From Megaleporinus macrocephalus (taxonomy: Eukaryota; Chordata; Actinopteri; Characiformes; Anostomidae), in the NCBI GenBank assembly GCA_021613375.1, contig CM038710.1:24381667-24445666 (forward strand): a DNA stretch of 64,000 nt. The letters run 5' to 3'. Shown here in pieces: positions 1-12,283 of the stretch. The position numbers and the translations under genes are program-made. Within the stretch, counting starts at the first letter, position 1. Each line of letters opens with the position of its first letter. The notes beneath the pieces are model-generated. The model was not told where the DNA came from, did no database searches, and worked only from the letters and a program-made list of their open reading frames with translations.

Positions 1-13
1 GGTTAACAAAACC

Positions 14-323
14 GTAATGTTTGTGTTCGCTGAAAATAAATGAGACCCTATGGGAGGAACGAGGGATGAATAAACGACAAATATACAAGTGCAGGTCAAT
101 ATGTCTGTGGATGAGAGGTTGGGGATCTGCCCTGAATGAGTACCTGCAGTTTGGTGGCTATAGGTGAAATAAAACCATGATGTTTGGGTGTGTCCAAAAA
201 TGAATAGGACTCTATGGGGAAAAGAGAGGGATTGAGGAAAAAAACAACAAAAAGACGAGTGCTGGTTGAACCAATAATGAATTTGTGGTTGGGTTTCTGC
301 CCTGAATCAGTGTAGGTGAAAAG
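14..323. repeat. Diverged two-copy tandem duplication, about 162-bp period
   Basis: The segment from about 14 to 160 recurs from about 176 to 323. Matching landmarks in order are taatgtttg / tgatgtttg, ctatgggagga / ctatggggaaa, gagggatgaa / gagggattga, and tctgccctgaat in both. The copies have many substitutions and small indels, so the duplication is old. It reaches near the window edge and could extend further left. Confidence 0.7.
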
Positions 324-1129
324 GTGTCTGTCGGTTGAGCAGAAGTATAGTAGATTTCTCTGTGGGAAAAAATTCTGGAAAAAAAAAACTGTTTTCTGAT
401 GAAAAAGCTGTATACAAGCCGGAATCACACAGTTTAAAAACTGAGTTATGGCGTGAAGATCCGGCAGAAAGCAAAAAATGAATAACAGCATAGTTGCTTT
501 GCAATACGCAACCATAATTACTCCAATCATTGTTTAAGTGAACTGTAATGATGTTTCAGTATGAGTCCACAATCACATCATGCTGCAGCAAGCCAAAGCT
601 GAATTTGATGTGTTGGGTTAGAAACTTGATGCTCGGCTTATTTGTGTGTTAGCTTCATAGCTAATTCCAACCCAGCTTGTTTTAGCAAGTGTACTATCAT
701 AATTAGTATTTTTCGTTCAAGAAAAGGTGTAGATTTCATTTTTTTTGTGCCCCTGATTCTTTAACTAAGGGGGTACTCATACTAGAGGCCCTCACACATT
801 TGATGCGGTTAGTAGTACTGGTTTTACTGCTCTGTACTGAGAACTGTACTGGTCAGTTAGACACAGACACAGTATGCACCCAGCGTGATCGCAAGCCATG
901 TCCCATCATAGAACTCGAACATGAGGTCAAAAAATGCAACTAGCCCATTAAACAAACATGGCAGCGCATTTAAAGTAGGACTAGAAAATTCGAACAAGAA
1001 GCTGGTGAATAGGAAGCAACTTCAGCCTGAGATTAGAACAAATGCAACAGAGGAGACTTGTTGGTCAAAGCTTGCTTGTATCCCCAAAGAACAATGACTT
1101 CAACAGTTCTCCTACTTTTTGTCTCTGTA

Positions 1130-1385
1130 CTTATATCTGCATAAAGTAGTCCATTTTATTCCTATTGTATTTGTACTTGTTTGCTATCTGGTGTGGACCA
1201 GAGAAGGATGGGTTCCTCTTTTTGAGTCTGGTTTCTATTGAGGTTTCTTCCTCTTGATCTGAGGGAGTTTTTCTTGCCACTGTAACCCCTGACTTGCTCA
1301 CTGCGGGGTTGGACCCGGGTTTTTCTGTAAAGCTGCTTTGTGCCAACATCTGTTGTAAAAGGCGCTATACAAATAAATGAACTTT
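1130..1385 (+). repeat. Interspersed repeat resembling the 3' tail of a fish LINE
   Basis: The stretch contains ggtttcttcctcttgatctg, then gggagtttttcttgccactg, and ends tgtaaaagg-cgctatacaaataaa. This arrangement is common at the 3' ends of teleost non-LTR retrotransposons. The RT coding part is missing. The clade (Rex1-like or L2-like) cannot be decided from the tail alone. Confidence 0.55.
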
Positions 1386-1944
1386 AACCTTAAAGACTTA
1401 CCAAAGAGCTTTTCCGTCCTTAGGATCATTCAGACATGCTGTAACTCCAAGGAAACGGCAGCGAATGCTCCAAGTTTTGGAAGATTAAAGGCTGTAGCTG
1501 AGCGTAGCGCTAGACTCCGCAGATGGTGCGCAAATGTGAAGCGAACACGTTTATAGTTAGCACCTCCGCCGTTGCAGTGTTCTCTGTGAAATATGATAGA
1601 GCTGTCATATGCACACCTGTAGAGGCGAACCTGCGGAGTCTTTCTTCACATGAACGAAGTCTGAATGAAGCGTTGCATTCAGTTAACGCCAAATTACCAA
1701 AATTCGAGGGCTGCTTAGAATCACTTACAATGCTAGAACAATCCTTGGAGTAAGAATGTTGGGCTAGGGCATGGTACAAGGCAACCAGGCATAGTGTGAG
1801 CATGCCCTAAGACTTTTAGCTCAGCTGTGTGTGTATGCATGCAGCAGTGCTGTAAATCATTTAATTTATAGTTTAGTACACATAAACTAAATAAACATAC
1901 ATAGGGGCAATATGGCCAGTTTGTTTACTCTAGGCTTTTACTTT

Positions 1945-2125
1945 AAAGCTGCAGTAGGTAGGATTTAGAAGACTTGCCTAAAATTAAAATTAGAACTTCC
2001 AGGTTCCTTCCCACCCTCCACTGTGCTCCAGCCTAGTCTCCAAAGCCCCTCCCCACAGAGGAGGTGGCCGTGCATACACAAGATAGCAACCATTACCAAC
2101 TAGCACACACTTATTCCAGTGCGTG
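1945..2125. repeat. Possible fish interspersed repeat fragment
   Basis: The phrase ctgcagtaggtaggattt followed by a C-rich stretch (cccaccctccactgtgctcc) resembles a widespread fish interspersed repeat. I base this on recognition only; no second copy is evident in this window. Confidence 0.3.
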
Positions 2126-2624
2126 GATGTTTGTTTAACAGAAACTGTCATGAGCAATGTTAAATAAAAACACTAAACCACTAAGAAGAACAAACAGCTG
2201 TCAGCACAGGTACTCATAAATATCAGGATGAACACCAAATTGATACGACTGCCTGGGCACTTTACTGAAGACATTTTCAGCAAGTTTCAAACAAACCAGC
2301 ATGTAGCTTTAGCATCTGAATCAACACATTAGCCCAACTGTACCAGCGCCGGAGCGCAAGATATCCGCTACAGAGTGTTACTGCATCCATTACCATCTTA
2401 GTGATTTGCAGAAATCAAATAAAGTGTAAATCAAGCAGGGGGTAATTACCTGTCAAGCAGAAATATTGCTAACTCTGCACTGGGTTTCAGGTCCTATAGA
2501 TCCCTCCAGCTCTGAAAAGCTGCTCTGATCACTGTTCACCCATGTTTTATCTGTCTATCTCTTTCTAATTAGCTTCCTTTTCTTTTCACTTTTTTCTGTT
2601 TACTAGTCTGTTAAGTAGTAAGTA

Positions 2625-2922
2625 CTGCTGTGTCTGATTCACTCGTACCAGCACAACACACGCTAACACACCACCACCACGTCAGTGTCACTGCAGTGCT
2701 GAGAATGACCCACCACCCAAATAATACCTGCTCTGTGGTGGTCCTTTGGGGGTACAGATCATAAAAGAACAGGGTGAAAGGGGGCTAGCAAAGTATACAC
2801 AGAAACAGATGTACTACAGTCTGTAAATGTAGAACTACAGAGTGCACTTGTATTGTAAATGGAGCTGATAACATGAACAATGTGTGTAGATAGAAGGTGG
2901 TTTTTATATTGTGGCTAATCGG
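2625..2922 (+). repeat. Interspersed repeat of the 'tgctgtgtctgat' family, copy 1
   Basis: Landmarks in order are tgctgtgtctgattcac, accagcacaacacacgctaa, tgcagtgctgagaatgaccc, taatacctgctctgtggtgg and agaacagggtgaaaggggg. It ends in a diverged tail (gtggctaatcggtgtg). The same landmarks appear inverted at 46127-46390. The family is non-coding and abundant in otophysan fish genomes as I recall them. It is possibly a palindromic MITE-like element. Confidence 0.7.
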
Positions 2923-2923
2923 T

Positions 2924-3013
<90 letters not shown>
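2922..3013. repeat. Compound (TG)n(TA)n microsatellite
   Basis: About 35 bases of TG repeats pass directly into about 50 bases of TA repeats. It follows the end of the preceding interspersed repeat without a gap. Open frames here that read as YIYIYI or CVCVCV are artefacts of the dinucleotides. Confidence 0.97.
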
Positions 3014-3016
<3 letters not shown>

Positions 3017-3025
3017 ATCAAAGAA

Positions 3026-3200
3026 AATCATACATCTCTATTTTTGGCCATTTTTATTTTTCTATGTCATTTGAAAGCAGCAGCTGTGAATTCTGGTTCC
3101 ATTGACTGACATGGAAAGTAAATACTGTTTTTGGTCTCTCCTGTAAAGTTGCCGTTTTGGAGATACTTGTTTATCTTTGGACAGGGGGGCGGCGGCTTAC
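3026..3200 (+). repeat. Interspersed repeat next to a TA tract, copy 1 of 3
   Basis: It shares a series of landmarks with 5160-5370 and 5390-5585: tctatttttggcc / ttttctatgtcatttgaa, cagcagctgtgaattc, gaaagtaaatactgttttt, ggtctctcctgtaaagttg and ttatctttggacag. The order is conserved among the copies. It is non-coding, and its class is unknown to me. Confidence 0.6.
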
Positions 3201-3810
3201 ACATTGAAAACCACTATTTCAAAACATTTTAATGCACACTTAATGTTTGTTTGCTATGTTTAATATATTGTGTGTAATAAAATGTGTCATGCAAAAGTTA
3301 TGGGATATTTTAGGTTTTGTTAATTATTTTTTAGTAAGTTAATATGGTAAGAAAAATATGTTTAAATACCATTTTTTAATATTGTTCCTAAATCACACAG
3401 AAAAACAGTGAAGCCTGTAATAGGACATAGGGATGCACACAACTGCACATATGTAAACTATATACGGTTTGTATCTCTTTGTGAGCAGATGAGACACACT
3501 ATCTCTCTTTGTGCAGTTTGCGGTTCTGTTTTTATTTTTATGAAGGTACGTTTAGTTTTCTTTTGGGGATAAGAGTCCGTTTAGATTAGACATGATTGTG
3601 ATGTGCAGTTTTTGATTGAAAGTGACAGAACTTCCCGCTTTTGAGATCGGATTTCAGTGTTGGAACATGCTGCTCTCATTTGGACAGTGTTGGAGACAGT
3701 GTTCTCTTTTTCACATGTGGAGAATGACCTGTGAGGGCTTGACTCTGGTAGAGAGACTTATCACAGAGAGAGTGGTGAAAGTTTAGGGTTAGCTCTATGG
3801 AAACAAGCCT

Positions 3811-3831
3811 ACACACACACACACACACACC
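3811..3831. repeat. Short (AC)n microsatellite
   Basis: Ten AC dinucleotides in unique intronic sequence. Confidence 0.95.
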
Positions 3832-5084
3832 TCAAAAACATTCAAATGTTAAAAATTCTCTGAATGAAAGTGGAACAATTCAAATTGACAGGGGAATTTG
3901 GTTGTGAGTGGAATGTGGCATTTGATGTTCAGACTTGTGGACACTCTGGGATTTTCCCTTGCTCTCTCTCGCTCTCTCTCTTTTTTACTACTCACTGCAG
4001 TTGTCTCGTCCAAAGACAGAGCATATGCCTTTTTACTGATGCTGTGCGCACCAGCATTCAGACAGCGATGGTACCTCCAGCTGCAGGAGAGGTCTGAGGC
4101 TTTGAGTCAGCGAATGATTCTTCATCCCTCGAGAGGCTCCAGCCTTATTTTCCGTTTGGATTTTTACAAATCGTGCTAAAATAACACGCTACGACACTTG
4201 TGCAGAATTCCGCAGCGAAAAGTTCAGATTTTATATGCCTGTGCGTGACTGGCTGAAGCTGTAGTCGGCACTTGTTTAAGTGGCGCTCTGAGAATTTTCG
4301 TCACTTTGGGGATACTCGCGGCACCAGGCGTTTTATGCCTTTGGCCCATCGTGCTCTTAACACCCCATTACTTAATGCCTCTCCAGCAACTTTTGAAAAG
4401 TCCCACCAGGACCAGGCAGCTGATTCAAACCAAATAAATACTGTCATGTCCAGTCGTAGCTGTGCTCGTTGGCTGCATTTCACTTAACTTTTTTTTATTT
4501 TTTTATTTTTTTATTTATTTATTTTTTAAATCACTCATGCCGCTGCTTTAATGTAAGTGCAAGGCTGTGTATTTGGAACTGTTTCTTTGCCTTCTTTTAA
4601 GAGAGAGCAGCGTTAAACAGTAATTAGATTTCTCCCCGTTCTGTCCTTTCAGCAGCATATTTCCTGTTTTCATAAAGAAGACATAGTAGGTGAGATTCAA
4701 GTAGAGCAGTGTTTCATTGGGATAATACATGTTTTAATGGTGGGAAAGTTTCTCTTTACCAAAAATAACAATGATTTAAGTTTATTAATTCAGTGTTCAT
4801 GCGTGATCTGTCATGCAATAATTTTTCCTTTTTATTTTTTTTTCCTGTTATTGATTTTCGCTTAAAGCCCTTAAATCATTCGAATGAAGCTGGAACGAAC
4901 AATAGTGAATATATTCCACATTATATGATTGTGTTAGTATTGATTTTGGAATAGGCTCTCTCTTTTATTTGTTAAGAGACCGCGGGGGATTTTAGACCTC
5001 GGGACCCCTCTACACCTGAGAAGCCAGGAAATATGCTCTCCGTTTTCCATCACTGCAGTAATTACTCTTATAGAATAGACTCTT

Positions 5085-5085
<1 letters not shown>
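3832..5085. other. Gene-free unique intronic stretch
   Basis: There is no recognisable gene or repeat family apart from a short T-rich (ATTT)n run at about 4487-4528. Open frames of 60-93 codons occur but overlap each other on both strands and show no domain. Confidence 0.6.

Positions 5086-5088
<3 letters not shown>

Positions 5089-5151
<63 letters not shown>
5089..5151. repeat. (TA)n microsatellite
   Basis: About 31 uninterrupted AT dinucleotides. A perfectly self-complementary tract of this length can extrude a cruciform. It lies at the edge of a repeat copy, as does the TA tract at 2966-3013. Confidence 0.97.
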
Positions 5152-5153
<2 letters not shown>

Positions 5154-5159
5154 CACTGT

Positions 5160-5590
5160 GCGATGCACAATGAAAAAAAATGATCTCCATTTGTGTCTAT
5201 TTCTATTTTTCTACATTAATTAAATGCAGCAGCTGCTGTTTACATTGTGGGAACGTTTTATGTTGAATAGACCAATAGAAATGCTCCAAAATAGACCAAT
5301 AGAAATGCTCCAAAATAGCTTGGAAAAATAGTCTCTCCTGTAAAGTTGACATTTGTATTACATAAATATCTTTTTCTAAAGAGAAATATGTATCTCATTA
5401 ATTTGCAGATTTTCATTTTCTTTGTCATTTAATCACATGAGCTATAGTTTATCAATTTCATGGGTAATGGACCAAAAGAAATGGCCAGAAAAATCTTGGG
5501 AAAAAATCTGACTTATTTTGAAAGTAAAGACAGTTTTTGTTCTCTCCTGTTAAAGTTGCCATTTTTCTTTGGACAGCGACAATATATATA
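5160..5590 (+). repeat. Two further copies of the TA-adjacent interspersed repeat
   Basis: Copy 2 (about 5160-5370) and copy 3 (about 5390-5585) share ttctatttttctaca / ttcattttctttgtcattt, agtctctcctgtaaagttg / gttctctcctgttaaagttg and tctttggacagcg with the copy near 3.1 kb. Copy 2 also carries a perfect internal tandem duplication of a roughly 24-base piece starting aatagaccaatagaaatgct at about 5266-5316. Confidence 0.6.
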
Positions 5591-5639
5591 GTAATTATAA
5601 ACTCTGAGTAAATAAAAGCCCACTGTGGTTTGTCCTCAA

Positions 5640-6010
5640 GTCCCAGGTGTTGATTAATTCAGCGGTTGTTGAGATAGAGCTGGGGTGTGAGATTGGCCTA
5701 GAGAACAGCTGCATTTCACAAGTTGCCTGTGTTTTTATTAACACGTTGAATAATTACACGCGTTGGCAGGCAGCGCCGAACAGGACGCTATTTCCATGCG
5801 GCCCCTTTGCCAAATATTATTATTTTTTTCTGCCCCAGTGCTGGGGCACACTGAAGATGTTAATGAGTCATGTGAACCTGCAGTGTTTTGTTGAAGCTGA
5901 TAAATTGAGAGATGCCTCCCTTAAAATGGAATTTAATCTAATCTATCAAAACTGGGGGAAAAAAGAGTGAATATATTCTTTCATTTGCAGGGGAGTGCAG
6001 GCACGATTCA
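5640..6010. promoter_or_regulatory. Candidate conserved non-coding element (unproven)
   Basis: This unique, non-repetitive stretch contains several TAAT/ATTA homeodomain-type cores, a TGAGTCA AP-1-like core (atgagtcatgt, about 5862) and an E-box-type CAGGTG near 5643. No coding similarity is visible in any frame. The appearance resembles enhancer-type conserved elements in large vertebrate introns, but conservation cannot be tested here. Confidence 0.22.
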
Positions 6011-7060
6011 TTTGACTAAATTAGGATGGGATTTGTGAAGTAGGTGGCTGTATTTGTAAGAATGTTTAGAATGTTTTCCGCTCCCTGGAGAACGTATTCA
6101 GATCAGGATGGCTGCAGCAGGAGCAGCCCTGGAGCTTTTAGGGGAGGAATGAAGGGGGGAGTGTTCTGGAGAAGCTGATTTCATACGCAGCCATGCTGGA
6201 GTTTTACATTCATATTCAGCAGTCTGAGCCAGGAAAGCAGCCATGCTGGAGGAGAAGGCCTAATGTTAGCCTGCTACAGTGCCTTCTCTTTGCCAGCCTC
6301 CGCTCAGGCATTATCAGTCAGCGCCCCCGGTCTTAATGGGAGGTGAAGAAAGTTAATACAGCAATACAGAAGAAGAAGAAAAAAAACAACAACAGTGTCC
6401 AAGTTTGTTTTTGCACTCTCACTTTTGCTAGCGTGCGTTTATGAATATTGCATGCTCATTGTAGGCTGAGAGTAGGCAGATTTATCTTCCAGTATGTTAC
6501 TGATGTCCTCCTTCTAGCCACTTCTTTGGCTGGGAAAACACATTAAAGACGGGAGAGCGGGTGAAAAAGCATAAACAAATAAAAAATGCAGAAAGGCCGT
6601 ATGATAGAGTAGCATAAGCTCAGCGGTAGCATTGTGCGCCGGATTTGTTTGTGTGCTGCTACTGTTGTGACAGAAAGCAGCCCTCTATTGTTAGAGAGAG
6701 AAGTGGAGAGAGAGAGAGAGAGAGAGCGCGAGGCAGAGTGTCCACAGAGCAGCGCGCTGCTTCTTGCTTATTTGCAGGTTTCATGTCTTGACGCCCTTTT
6801 GTTTTGCAAACAATGCAATCACATCTCCCCATGAATAATTTAGCCCTCCGATACTCACTCGGTCACTGGGGCATGCGGAGACTGGGGCTCAGACATGTTT
6901 ATGTGTGTGTTTCAGCAGGGGCTACTACGCAAGGGCAGGCCGTGTGTGTGTGGGTGTGGATATTGCATAGTATAGTGGTTCTGGGCTGGAGGGATTCAGG
7001 TAATTAGTTCTCATTATACTGACATAATTCTGTCTTTGAATCAATGCCAAATGCAGCATG
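6010..7060. other. Gene-free unique intron with short simple repeats
   Basis: The stretch holds a short (GA)n run at 6705-6726 and a duplicated phrase gcagccatgctggag at about 6188 and 6238. No gene, RNA or known repeat family is recognised. Confidence 0.6.
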
Positions 7061-7068
7061 CTGTCCTT

Positions 7069-7096
7069 TTTATTTATTTATTTATTTATTTATTTA
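7069..7096. repeat. (TTTA)n microsatellite
   Basis: About seven TTTA tetranucleotides in otherwise unique sequence. Confidence 0.95.
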
Positions 7097-8628
7097 ATTT
7101 TACTGCTCAGGTGGTGCAGTACTGTATGAAGCCAAGCCGGTTTACAGCATTGACCCGCACCACTTTTTCCAACCAGTGCTTTTTTCAAGGCTTCTTTCTG
7201 AAACATACGCCTCAAAAACAGTGGAATCATTTTCAGCTTGGCTTTGTGGTTCTACTAAAACATGCTATTGAATAAGCCAAGATTGGAAATAGTGGATATT
7301 TGCAGTAATCAGATAATCAGATAATATTTGTTTTTTTTTTATTTTATTTTGGCAGATTGGTGTTTTAATTTAATGATGTAAATACTGTAAGCTGGGTAAG
7401 TACAGTACTGAGTATTTCAGTGCTGCTACTGCACATAAACCAACATGTTGTAGTATAATTATGTTCATTATGCTCATCGTGCTTGATAGCCTGTTGCCTC
7501 CTGCTTCCCATGTAACATTTTATTTGATTCTTGCTGTTTTAACAGGCAAGTGATTTAAAACGGAACCATTTTAAAGTGCAATTTTTGCCAATTAAAGACG
7601 ATGATGTTATTTATGTTGCACGTTTGGCTAATAAAAAGTACTGTACATGTGCTACTGTGTTTCTCGGGCTACATTAACCCTTACAGTTGACCAGTAAATG
7701 GCCAATAAAAACTATTCCTTTTTTTCTTTCAGGAGATGTAGGTTAGATAGATAATAATCAACTTACATAAAATGAAAATAAGTTGGGGGAGGGGGGGGTG
7801 GTGGTGGTGGAGCCTGAGTTTTCAAAACTAGAGATCAGAAGTCGCACGTAAGAAGCATGCAACCTGGTATACCACTCAAACTGCCACCATCAAACAAACA
7901 GTACTGAGAAACAGTAGAAACTCCAGTCTTACTTCAGATAAAAATACTTCAGAATAAATAGTAAAGAAAAAAATTACTTCAGAATAAATCTGTAGATTTC
8001 CTTTTGTTGTGTATCATATTGGAATAAATGCCTGATGCTGAAAAATAAACATCCTATACTAACTTGAAATCTGTAAATTAACTAAGTGTATAAGAGTTTC
8101 TGATCTCAGCACAGTACTTTATAGAAATAGAAACAGATTTTTATCTGTTGCCTTTTCGCATTTTTGGTCCTCGACTTGTCACCAAGATAGGTCCCCCTCT
8201 GTTCTGTGGCATCACACCAAAGGCTTTTTTTTTGCATTTGTTGTGAGTATCAAATAGATGAGCAGAGGTATGCTGCTTGCATTTCCTGTTTTTTTTTATT
8301 TATCCCCCCTTCATCCAGGGGCTGGTCCAAGACAGTCATCACTAGGGTAATGCAGCCTTGGGCCACTTTAGTTGGCTTTTTGTTTTGCAGGCCAGTAGTT
8401 AAGCTCGTCTGCTTTAATTAGGGCCAACTGGTAGAACATACCTGCATCAACAGGTGGCCCTCCTGCTTCCTGTTGCCTCATCTTGCTATAAACCCACACC
8501 AACCCCCCACAACACTACAAAATCTACATGACTGTTGTCGCGTTTATTTATTATTCCAGGCTGACCTGCACGTGAATGACTGTTATAAGGCTCAGAACTG
8601 TTACTCTGGGGAAGTGGGGGATGATTCC

Positions 8629-9612
8629 TACACCAAAGTGTATGGACACCTAAGCATCACATATAAGCTTGTTAGACCCCTATTTCAAAGCTGTGGGAAT
8701 TAATATTGAGTTGGCCTACCCCCCTTTACAGTTGTAAAAGCCTCCCCTCTTTTGGTATGGTCTTCCACAAGATTTAGTTGTGTCTCTGTTAGAATTTTTG
8801 GACATTCTGGTGGGCAGGTAACATTCCAGTTCATCCGTAGGTGTTCTGTGGGGTTGAGATAAAGAGTCTGTGCAGACCACTGAAGTTCTTAAACACCAAA
8901 ATTGTCACACCAATTATTTATGGACCTTTGTGCAGGGAGGCACTGTTTTGCTGGGACTTGAAAGGGTCTTTCCCAAACTGTTGCCACCAAAGTTATATAT
9001 AATTATATAATTGTCTAAAATGTCTTTGTATGCTGTAGCATTAACTTCACTCTTCACTGGAACTGGGGGGCCAAGCATAAATCCTGACAATTACCCCTCC
9101 ACCAGTGAACTTTACTGTTGGCACTTTGCATCCTGGTAGGTAGTGTTCTTCTGGCACCTGGCAAACCCAAATTCGTTTGTCTGGCTGCCAGATAGTGATG
9201 TGTGATTGATCAAACCAGAGAATGTTTTTCCACTGCTCCTGAGGCCAGTAGCAGTGTGCTTTACACCACTTCAGCCAATGTTTGGCATTATGCATAGTAA
9301 TCTTGGTAATCTTAGGCTTGTGTGCAGCTGCTCATCCATGAAAACACATTTCATGAAGCTTCCAATGCGCAGTTCTTTATGACTGAGCTCTTGCTGATTT
9401 TAGACACTTCCATTTCAGGATAATTTCACTTACAGTTGACCAGGGCAGATCTAGCAGGCAAGAAATTTCATGAACTGACTTTAGCTCTTCAATGCAACCC
9501 ATTCTACTGCTGAAGTTTGTCTATGGAGATTGCAAAGCTTGCATGTCTGTTAGCAAGAAGTGTGGATGAAACACCTGAAGTCAATAATTAGAAATAACTT
9601 TTGACCATATGT
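8629..9612 (-). pseudogene. Tc1/mariner-like transposon with decayed transposase
   Basis: On the minus strand, 9295-9050 reads MHNAKHWLKWCKAH, then WFDQSHITIW, KRIWVCQVPEEHYLPG and VPTVKFTGGGVIV. This is the middle of a Tc1-like DDE transposase (family form W-S-D-E-S, then VPTVKFGGGG). The first catalytic Asp is kept in WFDQSH. Where QHDNA is expected the frame reads QQNSA, so the second Asp is lost. Upstream, frameshifted traces of the N-terminal helix-turn-helix region extend to about 9530. The outer ends are loosely inverted: caccaaagtgtatggacacc near 8631, and the complement of acttttgaccatatgta near 9596-9612. The size is near 1 kb, against 1.2-1.6 kb for intact Tc1 elements. It is inactive. 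Confidence 0.88.
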
Positions 9613-11544
9613 ATATATTTCTTTAATCTGAAACTGATTAGCAAATTGTAATCGAGTAAATCATTGTTACTTTTTCAGCACTAGCCTAAATGTTTAATAT
9701 AATGTTTTTGGTGTAGTATTTCGTATGGCAGCATTATAACCCTCAGCTTTATTGGTTTGAAATCATGTTTTCATTCATCAGTGTAATTCACTACAGTACC
9801 CAGAATACATTGTCTAAATACAACATACAGTCATTGGGAATCTCTGTAGTGTCAACAAAACGCTGACCATAGTACTAACCTAGTCAGTGATCCATAGGCT
9901 AAATAATGAAAAGTTAGCATTCCTCTACCTCAGTCAGTGAAAAACAGATTCATAGAAATCATTGTAAACGGGCGATTCTGTTCTTATTAGACTAATAGAT
10001 GAAGGAATCTGTTGTGATTTACAACTGGGCAGCTGCATTAATAACATAATTGAGCTACAGTTGTATGTAGAAGTTGGGAGACAATTACTGTTTGTATTTT
10101 GTAAGTGAAATAAGTTATAGGGAATAATCTTCTGCACATTTAATGCACAGTTACTGTTTGTTTGCTGAATTTAACAGGACAGAGGATAAAAGTATGGCAT
10201 TTTGCCCTTTAAATACTTTATTACACTTATAATTGCACCAAAATCTGGAGAGATGTTGAAACTTTAGAGATTTGTATTTTTTGCACTGTTACATGATCAA
10301 TACACATCATTTACTTACTTTTCCTTTCGACTGTATACAAAGGATTTTATAAATGGGAATATGACATGCTGACTGCTATCAGACTCTAACCAGATATAGA
10401 GAGTATTAGAATGATAGTGAGAGAGAGAGAGAACGAGAAAGAGAAAAACAACACTAGATCTGTTTGATGCTCTGTATGTCGAGCACATGGTCCAACTCTG
10501 GTTACACATGGCTCTATAAACCTTGTCAAATCTACTTTGTTTTATTGACATATCAAAAAAAAAAAAACTATATTGCCGACTCGTGCAGTACTGATATTTT
10601 TATTAGTGCTCGGTTGATTTAGCTCATAGTTTCATTTTCCATGGTTGCACTCAGGCAACGATGATGTAATTGAATAAATAAAGCCCCTGTGAATAGCGGT
10701 GCAGGTGTACATAATATGTGTGTCGTTCCTCGCTCCTGCAATAAAGTGGAGTTGGTTAGTAACGCTCATTGAGTCGGCCTGGAATTATTCAGCAAGGCCG
10801 TATTACTTCTCCACACCTTTTAAAGTGTTGTATGAATGCATATTCATGAGCTGATACCTTTCCTCCAGCATCCTGTCTCAGCTTGAGTTGTCGGTGTGGT
10901 ACCCTCTCTCCTATATCCAGATCAGACTCCGTGCCAAACGACTTTGGGTGACCTTGTTGCATTTGCCCCATGAAAGACGAAAATAAATGGAAAGAAAAGC
11001 AAGAGGGAGGATGGCGAAGGCGTCTGCCAGCCAAGGAGGTGGAGGTAGAAAGTGAGAAACGGAAAGGGTGATTATCTGAGGATGAAGAGATGATTAATCT
11101 CTTCGTGTGAAGTGCTTCCATTGATTGTGGTGTAATGAATTCAGGGAAGGAGACGCAATGGAGGAAAGTGGAGCGTAATACAGGCGTTTCAGATTTTTTT
11201 GTGCTCCACAGCACGTGGGGCTTTAGTTAGTAAGGGCAATAGTACAGACGAGTGAAGCTGAAACTTTACCGGTATGTTGGGTAATGGGCTCAGTATAGTA
11301 TTAGGGTTGGACAAAATGGCAAAAATGGGAATGTCACAGTACTTGACTAACTTATTGTCTTATCGGTTGACTTATCTCACCATACACATCACGATATGTG
11401 TTTTTTCTGAGCCTTTTTGGTCTTTCTGGAAGTTTATGACACAGACACATCATAAGTAGACTGCTCTGCCTATTGGGAGCCTCATTTGTATTGAGATATG
11501 CAGCTGGTCACTGCTGTAGAAAGTCCTAAAATCTTATTATAATG
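9613..11544. other. Gene-free unique intronic stretch
   Basis: It contains no recognised repeat family of length, tRNA-like sequence or coding similarity. A short (GA)n run is at 10418-10432. The 141-codon minus-strand open frame at 10789-11214 has no domain and no exon-like flanks. A short hAT-like trace (ttagggttggacaaaatggc) occurs near 11300. Confidence 0.55.
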
Positions 11545-12283
11545 TACAGTACTGTGCAAAATCATGCTCTATTTAATTTTCAGGCAAAGTTGCAAGTTAC
11601 TTGCAATATTATTTTGATTATATTATATTTTTTTAAACATTATTTTATATGTTAATTATCCACTTACAGATCGGAGAAGTCAAAGGAACATAAGTGGAAA
11701 AAACAAATCATTCCCAAAACTAATATATAAAAATAGGAAAATGAGAAAAAGGGTCTTCGCAAGAACGTACCCAACCTGTCGCCATCAGGTAAACAGTATT
11801 TAAAGCTTCTTCTTTGAGAGAGAACTTCACTTTTGCCTCAGATCTGAAACACCCACAGTTGTTTTGGTCTGTCCTTCCACTGTGGGCAAACACAAAAATG
11901 TACTAATTAGACAAAGCTGCTGGTGTTCTCAGAACAATGGACTGGCCACCCCGGAGCCCAGAGCATTACTGAATGCTTTAGAATTATTTGAGAAGCAGAA
12001 AATGCAGCTGATGTCCAAGACTGAACTAAAGGTGTGGAATTATGTCTCTTTAGATTCTTTTATAAAAGAGAACACAAGTTATGGAAGCTGTTATAGAGGC
12101 AAAATGTAGACACACTAAATACTGAAATATTTATGGCGATGTTTAGCTGTTGAGGTTTCTGTGTAATTTTCTGTTTAATATATGTTTTGTGCTTTTCCTG
12201 ATGCTGAAAAACAAGTAACTGTATGGCCACTTTGGCTGCAAATAGAGTGAAGCACAGTCTCTGACTTTTGCAGAGTACAGTAA
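11545..12283 (+). pseudogene. Tc1/mariner-like element with inverted ends and transposase remnant
   Basis: The left end is TACAGTACTGTGCAAAA at 11545. The right end is gacttttgcagagtacagta, whose complement is TACTGTACTCTGCAAAAG, so the termini are inverted repeats bordered by TA as expected for this superfamily. Inside, about 11920-12110 on the + strand gives GVLRTMDWPPRSPEHY in one frame, matching the Tc1 motif D-W-P-x-x-S-P-D-x-N-P-I-E. The frame ends VIEAKCRHTKY, where intact relatives end KAKGGHTKY. Stops and frameshifts interrupt it, and the N-terminal part is missing. The 81-codon open frame at 11864-12109 is a shadow in another phase. Confidence 0.8.

Noticed and set aside
1523..1803. 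Pair of overlapping frames (76 codons +, 97 codons -)
   Set aside because: CpG-containing and slightly unusual composition, but no family recognised on either strand; possibly an unlisted repeat, not enough to call.
2785..3109. YIYIYI / CVCVCV / THTHTH proteins
   Set aside because: Translations of the compound TG/TA microsatellite.
8545..8640. Exon-like stretch after ttattattccag (ADLHVNDCYKAQNCYSGE)
   Set aside because: Although AG follows a T-rich tract, there is no donor at a sensible place and no recognised protein; the Tc1-like element begins right after.
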